From Trifolium pratense (lineage: Eukaryota > Streptophyta > Magnoliopsida > Fabales > Fabaceae), in NCBI RefSeq assembly GCF_020283565.1, contig NC_060060.1, forward strand, positions 45,186,015 through 45,250,014: a DNA stretch of 64,000 nt. Direction: 5' to 3'. Position 1 is the first letter of the stretch. Every line of letters begins with the position of its first letter. The notes below the pieces were generated by a model that saw nothing but the letters and a program-made list of their open reading frames with translations, ran no database searches and was not told the DNA's origin. A program made the translations under genes and the position numbers. Positions 24,323 through 38,109 of this stretch are shown in pieces.

Positions 24323-25966
24323 TTACTGTTGCAATAGTCCTCTAGCAATCATTTCACGAAGAAGTTTCTCCGCCTTTTCATTCTCATCTTTATGAAAGAG
24401 AGCACAAATAATAGTTTCATAAGTTACAGCATTAGGAATGATACCATTATCCTCCATTTTTGACAACAAGGCCTTTACTTCATCAAACAAACCCTCTTTA
24501 CAAAGACCATTGATCATAATATTATATGTCCGGACTGTTACATTATAGCCTTTAATCAAAAGATCCTGAAAAATCTCTTGTGCGTTCCTAAGTCTCCCTT
24601 CCTTGCATAGTCCATCGATAAGTACACTGTATGTGAACATATCTGGTTGAATACCTTGGATTTTAATTTTCTTAACCAATGCAATTGCCTTGTCAACATG
24701 ATGGTTTTTACATAAAGCATGCAATAAAGAAGTGTAAGTGATTACATTGGCAGGTTGACCTCTATCATTCATCTCTTCAAGAAGCTCCCAAGCATGAGAG
24801 ATTCTCCCTGATTTGCACAAACCATCAATAAGAGAATTGTAGGTTACTGCATCAGGAATAAGCTTCTTGTTTTGCATTTCTTTTAAGAGGTTCATGGCTT
24901 CATCCATCATTTTAATCTTACACAACCCATTAATCATGACATTATAGCAATTAACATCAGGAATCACTCCTCTTTGAACCATAGTGTTGAATATAACTTT
25001 GGCTTTATTGACTTCATTAACTAGGCAATACCCATCTAGTAATGAAGTATAAGTAACAACATTTGGTTTGATACCTTGTTTCACCATAACAGCTAACACA
25101 TTTTTAGCTTCTTTGACATTTCCTTCCTTGCATAAAGCATCGAGCAATATACTAAAGATATAAACATCTCCATTGAGTTTTCCGAATACAAACATTTCAT
25201 TTAAAAGTCCAATTGCTTCTTTTAATTGACCAACTATGCAAAATCCATATATCAGAGAAGTGTGAGTAATAACATCAGGAGAAATGCCCTTTACAATCAT
25301 TTCAGAATATAAATCCTTAGCATCTATTAAAAGCTTATCTTTACACAAACTATCAATAATTGTGTTGTATATTACCACATTAGGCTTGAGCAATTTCCCT
25401 TCAATTTGTCTTAGAACTTGCAAGGCAGCCCTTGTTTCCCCAATTTTACATAGTCCATTGATCAAGGTCTCGTAGCTAACATGGTCGAGGTGAAATCCAT
25501 GTGCAACCACATGGTCGTGAAAATGCAGTGCTTCCTTCACCTTACCGTTAAAACACAACCCTTTGATAAGAGTCGTTAAAGTTATGACATCAGGCTGATA
25601 ACCCAACTTGAGAATCTTAGCCAATAGAGAAAAGGCAAAAGTCATTTGAGGAACGTGGCAGTAACAATTGATCAAGATGTTGAAAGTAACAATATCTGGC
25701 CTAATTCCATTAAATTCCAATTGGTTAGAAAGTGAAATAGCAGTGGGGTAATGTTTCATCTTAATAAGGGAAGCTAAAATCTTGCAAAATTCAACAATGG
25801 ATGGGGTTGGATTCATACGAAGCATGCGATTGAATGAGGAAATAGCATCATCAGCATTATTAACATGAAATGGAGAGTGAGAGTATAATCGCCTTAAGAA
25901 GGAAACAGAAAAAGAAGAAGAAGAAGAAGAAGAAGAAGAATGAAAGGTGAACCTTAAGAATGACAT
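24323..25966 (-). CDS. RFL-type P-class PPR protein (PPR3)
   Basis: Intact single exon of 547 residues from ATG (MSFLRFTFH) to a stop at 24323. The presequence has a longer serine run from a GAA/TCT microsatellite, then SFLRRLYSHS. Fourteen P-type PPR motifs; residue pairs 5/last are C-D, N-D, T-D, E-N, N-D, T-D, S-N, T-D, N-D, N-N, T-D, S-T, N-N, E. Repeat 6 is the 36-residue form shared with PPR2. It is mosaic: repeats 5-10 match the truncated copy at 4874-5912, and the last three repeats and downstream flank match PPR2. The C-terminus ends LLQQ. Predicted to act in mitochondria on an unknown transcript. The unit lies between the direct repeats 21967-22482 and 26118-26644. Confidence 0.93.
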   Translation of the reverse strand: MSFLRFTFHSSSSSSSSSFSVSFLRRLYSHSPFHVNNADDAISSFNRMLRMNPTPSIVEFCKILASLIKMKHYPTAISLSNQLEFNGIRPDIVTFNILINCYCHVPQMTFAFSLLAKILKLGYQPDVITLTTLIKGLCFNGKVKEALHFHDHVVAHGFHLDHVSYETLINGLCKIGETRAALQVLRQIEGKLLKPNVVIYNTIIDSLCKDKLLIDAKDLYSEMIVKGISPDVITHTSLIYGFCIVGQLKEAIGLLNEMFVFGKLNGDVYIFSILLDALCKEGNVKEAKNVLAVMVKQGIKPNVVTYTSLLDGYCLVNEVNKAKVIFNTMVQRGVIPDVNCYNVMINGLCKIKMMDEAMNLLKEMQNKKLIPDAVTYNSLIDGLCKSGRISHAWELLEEMNDRGQPANVITYTSLLHALCKNHHVDKAIALVKKIKIQGIQPDMFTYSVLIDGLCKEGRLRNAQEIFQDLLIKGYNVTVRTYNIMINGLCKEGLFDEVKALLSKMEDNGIIPNAVTYETIICALFHKDENEKAEKLLREMIARGLLQQ

Positions 25967-26117
25967 TTGAGCGATGATTGAGGAGAGGAATGTCTTTCTG
26001 TCTGTATCATTCAGACAGAGTTTTGAGAGACCAACAAACGGAGCTTCTTCAATTTAGGGTTTCAACCCATTTCAACTGATTATCAATTTTCTTCAATTTA
26101 GCGATGATGTAGAAAAA

Positions 26118-26644
26118 ATTCACATTTGAAAAGAAAAAATTCTGGTCACTAGACTATTCAATAAAAAAAAAATTGAAATTATATTAAACTATATATGTTC
26201 AATGTCCAATAAACACATTGAAAATTGAATTTCTAAAAATTTAAAAAAAAAAAAAAATTGACGTAAAATTCCATCTTTAAATTCCTTAATTAATGAGTAT
26301 TTTAAGTTGGATCGATGTACCCAAAAAAAAAAGTATTTTAAGCTGGTATCACCCTTAAATTATTTACTTTCATTTCATTGTTGTGTTGTTTGTGAGATCA
26401 AAGGCAAAATGACTAAACTAGATTTTGGTTAAATTAATTTTTGTAAAAGTAATTTTAATTAAAAGTGAATTTACGTTCGTGTTTTTATAAGTGTAAATTG
26501 AAAAATAAATTTAAGCAAAGGATATATGTTTGCTACTCTTTGAAATCTAAGTTGAAGGATTGAATCATTCCATCGTATGTCAGACATGCATTCATATTTT
26601 CTTTATTCATCAGAGTAATTGTTATTGTATTATTTCGTAAACAA
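26118..26644. repeat. direct repeat right of PPR3 unit
   Basis: Partner of 21967-22482, same orientation. Its right end directly abuts the long inverted repeat that begins at about 26645. Confidence 0.85.
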
Positions 26645-27285
26645 AAACAAAAAATCGGCCAAAATCCAAAAAATCGACTATAAACCCTAAAATCTGCCGG
26701 CAACCCGAAAAATCGATAGAAAAACCTAAAATCGGCCAAAATTCCAAAAATCGACTTTAAAACCTAAAATCGGCCAACATCCAAAAAATCGGCCGAAGAA
26801 TCTAAAATCGCCCCTAAACCCAAAAAACTCAGCCGAAAACCTAAAATCGTACCAAAATCCTGAAATCGGCTATAAACCCCAAAATCGGCCGAAAAACCTA
26901 AAATCGACTATAAACCCATATTTTGGCCGATATTAGGGTTTATAGTCGATTTTTGGGTTTTTCGGTCGATTTTTCGTTTTTCGGTCGATTTTAGGGTTTA
27001 TAGTCGATTTTTGGAATTTTGGCCGATTTTAGGTTTTTCTGCCGATTTTTCGGGTTGCCGGCCTATTTTAGGGTTTATAGTCGATTTTTCGGATTTTGGC
27101 CGATTTTAGGTTTTCGGTCGATTTTTTGGGTTTTCGGTCAATTTTTGGTTTTTCGGCCGATTTTTTGGGTTTTCAGCCGATTTTAGGGTTTATAGTCGAT
27201 TTTTGGAATTTTGGACGATTTTAGGTTTTTCTGCCGATTGTTTTCGGTTTTTCGGCCAATTTTTGGGTTTAGGGTCGATTTTATT
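26645..27285. repeat. long inverted repeat of a telobox-rich minisatellite
   Basis: The left arm (26645-26918) is built from short degenerate units such as AAAATCGGCCGAAAAACC and ATCGACTATAAACCC; the right arm (26937-27285) carries the complementary units (GGGTTTATAGTCGATTTT). The strand switch is at about 26919-26936, with a spacer of roughly 18 bases. Longer matches exist too: the CTGCCGGCAACCCG region at 26694 pairs with CGGGTTGCCGGCC at 27051. Motifs AAACCCTAA/TTAGGGTTT resemble plant telobox and telomere repeats. No coding frame. Transcribed, it would fold into a long hairpin. Confidence 0.88.
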
Positions 27286-28886
27286 AAAATAAATAAAATT
27301 AAATGAAGGAAATTCAATTAAATGAAGGAAATTCAATTACATTATTCAACATTTTATCCAAACACTGGAATTTAAAAATTAAGGGAATTCAATTGAATCA
27401 ATTGAATTGCCTATTATTTAAAATCTCTTGAATTTCTAGAATCCCTCATCCAAACACACTCTTAGTGGTTTAGATACTTGCGAAAAACAAACATATAAAA
27501 CAACCGAATGAGTCATATTAAGAATGTCTGTCTACCTTTAGTTTCTTGCCTCCCTTAAAAATCTGGTAAATGTTTTGCTCAACAATGTTTTAGCCCAACA
27601 CAATGTATAGTATCATAAATTACAAATCATTAAATTACCTTCTAAAGATTATTTTAAATTTAGGAAGTTACAAATGTTTTACGGGCAATGTTTATTAAAA
27701 TTTGGGTTTGCGCGCGGTTGTGTTTCTAAGCAATAGGAAAAATCAAAGGATATATAGACACACACAATCTAAGAAAGTTGTGTTTCTTTAAATGGTATCA
27801 CTATCATCATCATCATCATCATCATCATCAACTTGTTCAGGTTCTTCCTCATCATTATCATGTGCAATTTGGTTCATCATTCTTTGTAGGCCCCCAATGA
27901 CTGTTGCTGGCTCCATGAGACCATTCTTCTCCTCCCCTGTTTTTCTATTTTCTACAACTATGCGTCAACAATTCCCTCTATTATGGCTTCGTCTCGCTAT
28001 TATGAATGATCTTTGAGGATTATATATTGATTTGGAGGAATGTTGCTAATGTAGCTGGGGCTGGTGATTAGCAACATTAATTCACTTGTTGCCAACAAAG
28101 AATGAGGAACGAAGCTGCCCTTATAGACACGCAAAACATAGAGAAAGATACGTAACAGATTACACATGATAATGATGAGGAAAGACCTTAAAAATGATGA
28201 TGGGGACGATATTGAACATGATGTGATGATGATAGTGATACCATTTAAAGAATCACACTTGTATTTTAAAAATTTAGTAGAAATAACTTTGATGAGTTAT
28301 GAATAGTGATATGATGGTTTAAATATCAACAAATACAATAGTTTAAATATAAACAAATATTAATCGGTCTCTTTATCTATTTACTGTATTTGTTTTAAAT
28401 TCATCCAGCCCTCTTCAATTCTTAGCTCCCTGTCAAAGGGGAAAAACATATGAACACAATAGTAAAAAAGATATCAGGTTCAAATTCAACCACTTCGCCC
28501 AAGTAAATTCAAAGAAACAATTTGATAGAATCAGAAATTGATGCAAAAAAATCGTTTTACCTCCGGTGTAAGATGCAGTAGTTTCTATGATGCATCTTAA
28601 CCCTCAAGTTATGGCATGAACATTGTCAAAAATTTCATGAAATTGTTAAATCAAGGAAAAATAGGTTTAGTACTCAAAACAAGATTCCATATAACAATTT
28701 CAACACGCAGAAACAAAAATTCACAAAGCATAATAGAGCTCAACAAAGAGAAAAACTAATTGAGAGAAAGATTGATTATTTCGAATTGATACAATGAGAA
28801 AAGTTGATTACAATAAGTGTAAGGTACACTTTATACAATGATCCTAACTAAGTTTACTAATCTTCACAAACTTTCAAAATGGAAAT
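27286..28886. other. intergenic DNA with a 480-bp inverted-repeat element
   Basis: Between 27779 and 28255 the ends are inverted copies: TTCTTTAAATGGTATCACTATC followed by a CAT/ATC run on the left and its complement on the right. It may be a MITE, but I could not define a target duplication. A 74-codon frame from 27792 translates the ATC microsatellite into serines and is not convincing. The remainder is AT-rich. Confidence 0.45.
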
Positions 28887-30982
<2,096 letters not shown>

Positions 30983-31417
30983 CTGCAAAGAATCAAAATA
31001 CACAAAATCGAATGAAAAATATCCATTAATGACAAACACATAGAAGCAAATCTTGGTGCTGAAACCACATCATGTATCGTGATAAAAAAACAAACACGTT
31101 GAGTTCACAAACAGCAAATACGATACAACATGTAACTAAACAAAGGGTTGGATCAAATTTTGATTTAAATCAATGAAATAACTCCATTGTTAGATGAAAA
31201 AGAAACAAGATACAAAATATACAAAATAGAATAACAAATAAAACAAGAAATAAATTCAAACCTTGAAATGAAACAAAGAATTAAAATCAAATCCTGCAAA
31301 AGAAATAAAAATCACAAATAAACCCTTCAATTAAACGACCAAACAACCAAAACACACAAAATCTAATGAGAAGGAGAAAGAATAAATAAGGATAAAAATT
31401 GTAAAAACAATACACAC

Positions 31418-31964
31418 CTTGGCATCAACCACAAACAAAACATAGACAAGTCTTTTCTCCAACTTCCTCTGAAACAGGTATAGCAGCTGCTTCCGAACAG
31501 TAGTGTGAATTTTTCCACCCTAGAATTTGAAAAACGAAATCACCACCACAACAAAGCAAAAAGAATAACAAAAATCCCACACAACACAGCATAACAAACA
31601 AACACAAAAATCAACAATAAATGAACCATAAATCAACAATAAAACAAGAAACAAACCTTAGCATCAAGAAGAACCATTCCCTCAGATAACCAGTCACCTC
31701 CCAAATCCTTGTAACCCTGACCTTGAAACTCCAAGAAGTTCTTCCCGGCACTGCATAGTACAAAAAATGGAACAACAAAATCATGATCAAGCCAACAGGA
31801 AAACACAAGAATCAACCACAATCCCAAAACCGAACAATAAAAAAAAAATCATCAATAAATAAAGCAAGAAAATAAACCTTGGAATCAAGACGAACTCAGA
31901 TAACCAGTTACCTCCCAAATCCTTGCGACCCAGACCTTGAAACGTCAGGAAGTTCTTCCGGGCA
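31418..31964 (-). pseudogene. RPA70-like OB-fold gene with duplicated first exon
   Basis: Three exon-like pieces with splice sites encode the first OB fold of an RPA large-subunit-like protein. Exon 1a at 31964-31878 (reads VPGRTS, then TGA where Trp is expected, then ARIWEVTGYL). Exon 1b at 31750-31657 (PGRTSWSFKVRVTRIWEV, then a frame change to MVLLDAK). Exon 2 at 31519-31418 (GGKIHTTVRKQLLYLFQ, ending VVDAK). Each begins after a CAG or TAG and ends at AAG/GT. Exons 1a and 1b are diverged copies of each other. The stop, frame changes and missing later domains make it a pseudogene. A possible start and leader lie at 31991 and upstream to 32365, where a GA-rich stretch and pyrimidine-rich minus strand look like an untranslated leader. 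It is a different lineage from the copies at 803 and 55332. Confidence 0.65.
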
Positions 31965-32399
31965 CTGCATCGCACAAACCTACCAGCCATCTGAGACAAC
32001 CCCAAAACAAACAACAAAGAAAGAGAGAGCGAGAGAGAGAGAGAGAGAAAGCGAATGAATGAAAACGAAACCCAAACCCATCCATATATATCAAAAAGGA
32101 GACAAAGGAAATCGAAAAGGAAATTGAAAAGGAGATCAAAAAGGAAATTGAAAAGGAGATAGAAATCGAAAGTTTTCTGCACAAACCTTTCTGCCGAATC
32201 CAGACGATCCCAAAAGGAGAACGCGAAAAGCTTACAGAACGAAAAGGGAACGAAGGAGACCTGAGGAGAGGCGACGCGGGCGTGAAGGCCACGCAGCGAC
32301 TTGCAGCCGAATTGATGCGTGAAGGCCACGCACGAGGGAGGGCTCTTAGCTCCCATTCGGTTCAATCCCCTTGTAAGAATTATTGATTATTTGGTAAGC

Positions 32400-33530
32400 A
32401 AACTACATCTTACCACATTTCTCAAAGTAAAAAACTCTAATGGAAGCCATGTCCCTGGATAGATCATAGATCTTTAGGTAAGCCAATGACAACAGAACGA
32501 AGGTCAACAATCCCAAGTAGACACATATAAACTTCAAGACAAAAAGTTCCAGTAACAAACCACAGGCCATCATAGGTAAGTCAGGTTATTACTTTTCATT
32601 ATCAGTATTGTCAATCACGGATCTTGGAAAATTTGGTTTGTTCAAAATCTGTGACGCCAGCATTTGCAACACTTCATACTAAATAGCGCAACACAGAACA
32701 ATAGTGATTAATTAAAATTCTGCTACACAATAGAGCCGCTATAACCGCAGTTTAACAACTTTGCATTATAGGTCTCTTCCTGTGGTCTAAAACTAGCTTC
32801 AGGCCCTGCCATATTTAGTGCATCATGCCTCAGCTGAATCAATCACACAAATTAAGATCAAGACATTCAATGTGTCTATTTGATAGAAGCAAAAAATTGA
32901 CTTTTAACCATATATTTTTCACCTCATTTTTTTAGATTTAGGGACAGAAAATATTCTAAAGTAACATACATAGTATTATCTCAACCGTTTGAGCCTGTAA
33001 CAAAGGAAGAGTTAGTAAACCAGTCTTCATAACATACCAAAAACTTGCATATGGAGAGAACAAGTCTTCATAAGATACCAAAAACACAGAATATGGCAGC
33101 TTTGTGATTACATTTGCATGATAAATTTTCAGTCAGCTAAAATAGAATAGAGTTACAGTCCAAATGAAATTCAAGCATCATAGAAGGCCAGAATACATCT
33201 TGTGGTAAAGCTTTAAATATGATGTTATATTATTACTAGCAACATAAGGATGTCTTAAAAACAGTTCGGTTCACCCAAAAAAATGGTTTGGGAAAAAACT
33301 GTATGACAACAGTTTGGTTCAGTTCGAAACTAAGAACCGGTTCACCGAACCATTAATCCAGTTCAGTTCGGTTCGGAGAAGACTATAGCATTTCGGTTCG
33401 GTTCTTCTGAAACATTGTTATGGTTCGGTTTAGTTTTCTGTCTGAACTGAACCATGAACAGTCCTAACACCCACTTATAAAATTATTTTCAGACCTACTC
33501 TTAACACACTCTACTCACGCTCAGGAATGG
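32400..33530. repeat. diverged third copy of the PPR flank
   Basis: Resembles 22483-23520 in order (ACATTTCTCAAAGTAAAAAAC, then ATAGCGCAACACAGAAC, then the GTTCGGTT-rich region at 33265-33460) but with more substitutions and indels. It marks the start of the third PPR unit, which ends in the pseudogene at 34730-36423. Confidence 0.7.
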
Positions 33531-33557
33531 TAGCATTGAGACAAGGAAAAGAACTAA

Positions 33558-33769
33558 GGGCCCGTTTGGATTAGCTTATTTTTGAGCTTATGCAAACATC
33601 TTATGTAATATAAATTAGGTTTTATGCTATTTTATAAGTTCACACTAGTGAAAATTGTATTTTTATAAACTAATTTATCATAAACTAACTATCTTGACAA
33701 ACTTATATAACATAAAAATTGCATAAGCTATTTGCATAAGCTCAAAAATAAGCTAATCCAAACGAACTC
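33558..33769. mobile_element. Tourist/Harbinger-type MITE
   Basis: 212 bp with inverted ends (left GGGCCCGTTTGGATTAGC, right complement GAGTTCGTTTGGATTAGC, followed by AAATAAG/CTTATT matches of about 35 bp) and a TAA target duplication at 33555-33557 and 33770-33772. This is the TIR and target pattern of PIF/Harbinger-derived MITEs. Confidence 0.8.
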
Positions 33770-34418
33770 TAATTGGCCTTACAGCTGTAACAGAGTAAGC
33801 GGATACTCCAGAACCATGGCAATTGTTGATTCAAACAGAATATTTTCCAGAACCTTTCCTACCCTATTACAGAATTTAAAAAGAAAAGGAATGAGCTTAG
33901 ATTAAGAGAGTGAAAAATCTATACACTGTCAACGCATATTCATTAAATCCTAACGAAAATATAATGACAAGACTCTAAATCTTAAATGACATTGATGTAA
34001 TACGAATGCAAATACAGAGAGAACTATAACAAAAATCACACAAACAGTCTGGCTTCAGCCCTCATTGATATAAATAAATAAAAAACACACACAAACAGTG
34101 ACCAACAAAAATCTTAAATGACAAAAAATCACCAATTACAAATAACTTTTACAGATTAAATTATATAGATCAGTTAATTTAACATGTTCAACTTCAAGCC
34201 TAGGTGAATAGGGAAGGACAAAGGAACCTTTATATCACTACCTAACATAAAAAAGTTGTTAATTCACAAGTAGTAAAGTCTTCACTGCAAATTTCAAGCT
34301 CATATAGGGTAATAGAAGTTGGTTCAATACAATGGAAACAACATAAAGGTAGGACATGAAAAGAAAAATCGCATAACCAATAAACCAACACAATAACAAC
34401 TACAATTGCACGAGTTTG

Positions 34419-34590
34419 CTATTTTTTTTTTCTCAATGCTGAAAAGAATATATTAAAAAGCACAAGGCGTACAAAAAAAATAAAAATGTAGTATAAAATA
34501 CAAGAAACCGAAACAGGCCCCTAAAATGCTTCCAAGGGGATGGTCAATCCTAGTCTCCAAAAAATCAAAACCTGCTCCTAAAATATTTGA
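34419..34590 (-). mobile_element. probable LINE 3' end
   Basis: A T-run at 34423-34432 (poly-A on the minus strand) is followed by sequence whose complement reads GTACGCCTTGTGCTTTTTAA, a word I associate with plant L1 3' ends. It interrupts the PPR-flank repeat: the flank resumes at about 34592. No coding portion remains. Confidence 0.5.
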
Positions 34591-34729
34591 CTCCTGCAGA
34601 AATTTGGAGTATCATCTCAGCATAACAGGCTGAAGCCAAATGCACTCTTACAACATAGCACTGAGTCGTAAGTTACGGCATCAGGAATGATACCATTATC
34701 CTCATTCCTCCTCTCCTACCCAAAACAAC

Positions 34730-36423
34730 TTACTGCGTTTTACTCTTATAGTAGAGACCTTTAGAAATCATTTCATGTACAAGTTTATCTGCCCTATCTC
34801 TCTCACCTTTTTGAAAGAGAGAATCAATAATTGTTTCATAACTTACAACATCAGGAATGCAACCATTGTCTTCCATTCTTGATAATAATGCAAGTGCTTG
34901 ATCAAACAAGCCCTCCTTACAAAGCCCATTTATCATAACATTATACGTCCAAACAGTTACATTATGGCCTTTAGTCAAAAGCTCCTGAAAAATCACTTGA
35001 GCGTTCTTAAGTCTTCCACCTTTGCATAGTCCATCAATTAGTATATTGTATGTGCAAACATTTGGCTGAATACCTTCGCCTTTAATTTTATCAACAAATG
35101 CAATTGCCTTGTCAAGTTGATGATTTTTGCACAAAGCATGTAATAAAGAATTGTACGTGATTACATCGGCAGGTTGACCTATACCATGCATCTCATCAAC
35201 AAGCTCCAATGCAAAAGAGATTTTCCCCGATTTGAACAAACCATCGATAAGAGTACTGTAAGTTACTGTATTAGGTTCAATCTTCTTGCTTTGCATTTCT
35301 TCAAAGAGATTCATGGCTTCATCCACCATTTTTATCTTGCATAATCCATTAATCATGATATTGTAGCTCCGAACATTAGGAGTCACTCCCTTATCGGCCA
35401 AAGTGTTGAATATATTTAGGGCATCGTTCACTTGATTAACTAAGCAATACACGTCCATTAAAGCATTATAAGTAACGACATTTGGTTTTATACCTTCTTT
35501 CATCATCATAGCCAACACATTGTTAGCTTGTTTCACATTTCCTTCCTTGCAAAATGCATCAATCAATGTACTAAAAGTATATACATCTGGGGTGATGTTT
35601 TTTAATACCATTTCATCAAACAAAGCAAATGCTTCTTTCAGTTGACCAACAATACAAAATCCATTGATTAGAGAATTGAAAGTGACAATATTAGGAGAAA
35701 TTCCCTTTGCGGTCATTTCAGAATATAAGTCATAAGCATGGTTACAAATTTATCTCTACACAAACTATCAATGATTATGTTATGCATTACGACGTCGGTG
35801 TTGAGCAATTTCCCTTCAATTTGTCTCAACATTTGCAGGGCGGCTCTAGTTTCCCCGGTTTTACACAAGCCATTAATCAAAGTCCCATAACTAACATGAT
35901 TCAACTGAAATCCGTTTGCCAGAAGATGGTAATGAAAGTGCAATGCTTTCTGAACATGGCCACTAAGACATAGACCTTTAATAAGAGTGGTGAAGGTTAT
36001 AGTATCTGGGTGATAACCCAACTTGAGAATCTTTCCCAATACAGAAAAGGAAAAAGTAATTTGATGAGTTAGGTGACAATAACAGTTTATCAATATATTA
36101 AAAGTAATTAAGTTAGGGGTAATCCCCTTGAATTCCATTTGACGATAAAGGGAAATAGCAGTGGTGTAATGGTTTTTAGTCTTAACAAGGGAAGTTAAAA
36201 TCCTGTTAAATCGAACAATGGATGGGGTAGGATTCTTACAGAGCATGTAATGGAATGAGGAAGCAGCATTTTTAACCGCAATATCATGATTGGGAATGAA
36301 TGTAGAGTGAGAGTATAATCGCCTTGAGAACAAGGGAATAATAAAAGTGGGAATAGAAGAAGAAGAAGAAGAAGAAGAAGAAGAAGAAGAAGAAGAACCA
36401 AACCTGAACCTTAAAAGCGACAT
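34730..36423 (-). pseudogene. RFL-type PPR pseudogene with single-base deletion (PPR4)
   Basis: It has the same architecture as the intact paralogues: ATG at 36423 (MSLLRFRFG), a run of about 14 serines from a GAA microsatellite, SRRLYSHS, then PPR motifs to a stop at 34730 (GLYYKSKTQ). One base is missing at about 35740/35741, within the repeat that reads DKFVT: the frame shifts to MLMTYILK and stops at 35713, while the correct frame resumes as TAKGISPNIVTF. There is no other break, so the lesion looks recent, or could be an assembly error. If corrected it would be about 564 residues. It is the most diverged member. Confidence 0.88.
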
Positions 36424-36465
36424 TTGATCGATCGAATGATGGAGAAGAATGTCTCTGTGTATCAA

Positions 36466-38109
36466 CTCTCAGAGTTTTGAGACGAAACAAACCAAGCTTA
36501 TAATTTACGGTAATCACCAAATTAGGGTTTTTCTCCCCAAATTAGGGATTTAACTTTTGCTTTCAACAGCCAATATTAGCAATTGATAGATAACGCCTGA
36601 AACTAGTATAAGGGAGAGAAAACGACGACGACAGTAGGGAAGAAAACGACCGGCCGGAACTAGTGGTGGAAGGAAAGGGAAAAAGAACTAAAATATTTAT
36701 TTATTTTTATTTTTATTTTTTTTTTTGACGGACAAAAAATTTGTTATATATTTTTTATTACTTATTTTATTTGTTTTTAAAATACATATTTCATTTTATT
36801 TTTGGCACAAGTTGCTATATATTTTTAGGTTACAGAGTCAAATAACTTAAAAGAAAAAACTATTATAAAAAAAGTAAAAGAAAAAACTAAAATAATACCA
36901 GGAAAAAAAAATAACTATGAGATCTAGTTTTAAATATACTTAAAACCCATTTTGGTAATTGTACATCTAAAATCAATTTTGATTCAAACTAACTAAACAA
37001 CATAAATTGATGAGAATCACTTTTACATTAACGTATCTAAACAAAAATCAATTCTACCAAACTCACTTTTAATAAAAATCAATTCTGTCAAACTCAATTC
37101 TACAAAACTCAATTATCGCCGATGCATAACCAAACACACACAAAGTCAGCTTTAATTTAGGGTTTCGTCCTCGTTTCGATTTAACCTTTCATTTATTCGG
37201 AAATGGATCCTCGGTTGCGGCAAATATCTGCTGCAATGCCTGCTGCTAAATTTGGACTATCTGATTGATCTGATGGCTTGAAATAAAAGACACAAAATCA
37301 TTCGTTTCACAGCATATATCTTCTGGTTTAATCCCCAAGATGAACATGACTCAAATAATCGATCAAAGAGTCTCTCATGTTTGTAAAAATCAATTTCCCA
37401 GCTTTTGCCCCAATAGAATTAACTCAAATAGAAATACAATTCAATTCAATGAATTATACTCAAAATTACATGGAGAAGAGGGAGAATTCATTGATACTGT
37501 ATACTCTCCAACAAAATTAGATTTATCCCTTTATGCTTTTGCACAAGCTCCACTGCTCACTGCAGCCGCCCTCCTCTTTTCCGCCACAGATGAGATTGCA
37601 TGACGTCGACACCGCCGCTGCGAAGAAGACGCACAAAGTCTGTAGGAAATATGTGATTTAGTTAACCTGTATCCACCGCACAATCAATGTTATTCGTGAC
37701 TTCTATTTCAAGCCGCATGATCAATTAAATGCTGTTGATTTAGCAGCAGGCATTGCAGCAGATATTTGCTGCTGCAGAGGATCCAAGTCGCATTTCTTCC
37801 CCGGGCCAATTTCGGTGGATAAGTGGGAAAAAAAAATTCACTTTAAATGGGCCCCGCAAATAGGCGGTGGGATTGATCTCTTGGATTAGTCGGTCCTAAG
37901 ATCGGATACCAAGTTTTCAAAAAAAAAAATTCTTTTTTTATTTGAAGTTAACTCTCGAGTTGGTGGCAAAAGTTTGATAATTTATAGTTTGGCGGCCAAG
38001 TAAAATTCGGCTATGAAATTATTCCATTTAGTAATCATCATCTATTTTTCTCAAAGATTCATTCTTTGATAAAACTCATTAACTATTTGACTTCAATAAC
38101 TTAATTTTA
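36466..38109. other. intergenic DNA with an inverted coding-like repeat
   Basis: Contains AT-rich MITE-like DNA (36700-37110). Arms at 37205-37251 and 37738-37783 are inverted copies; 30 bases (CAAATATCTGCTGCAATGCC and onward) are identical and about 17 more are similar, separated by some 490 bp. Between them an 87-codon plus-strand frame (37340-37603) from ATG has no domain I recognise and is probably chance. Confidence 0.4.

Noticed and set aside
27792..28016. Ser-rich 74-codon frame
   Set aside because: It is a translation of an ATC microsatellite within an inverted-repeat element.
31787..32365. 192-codon minus-strand frame with Phe/Ser/Leu runs
   Set aside because: It opens at TTG and covers a GA/CT-rich leader plus the first RPA-like exon in the wrong frame; low-complexity composition.
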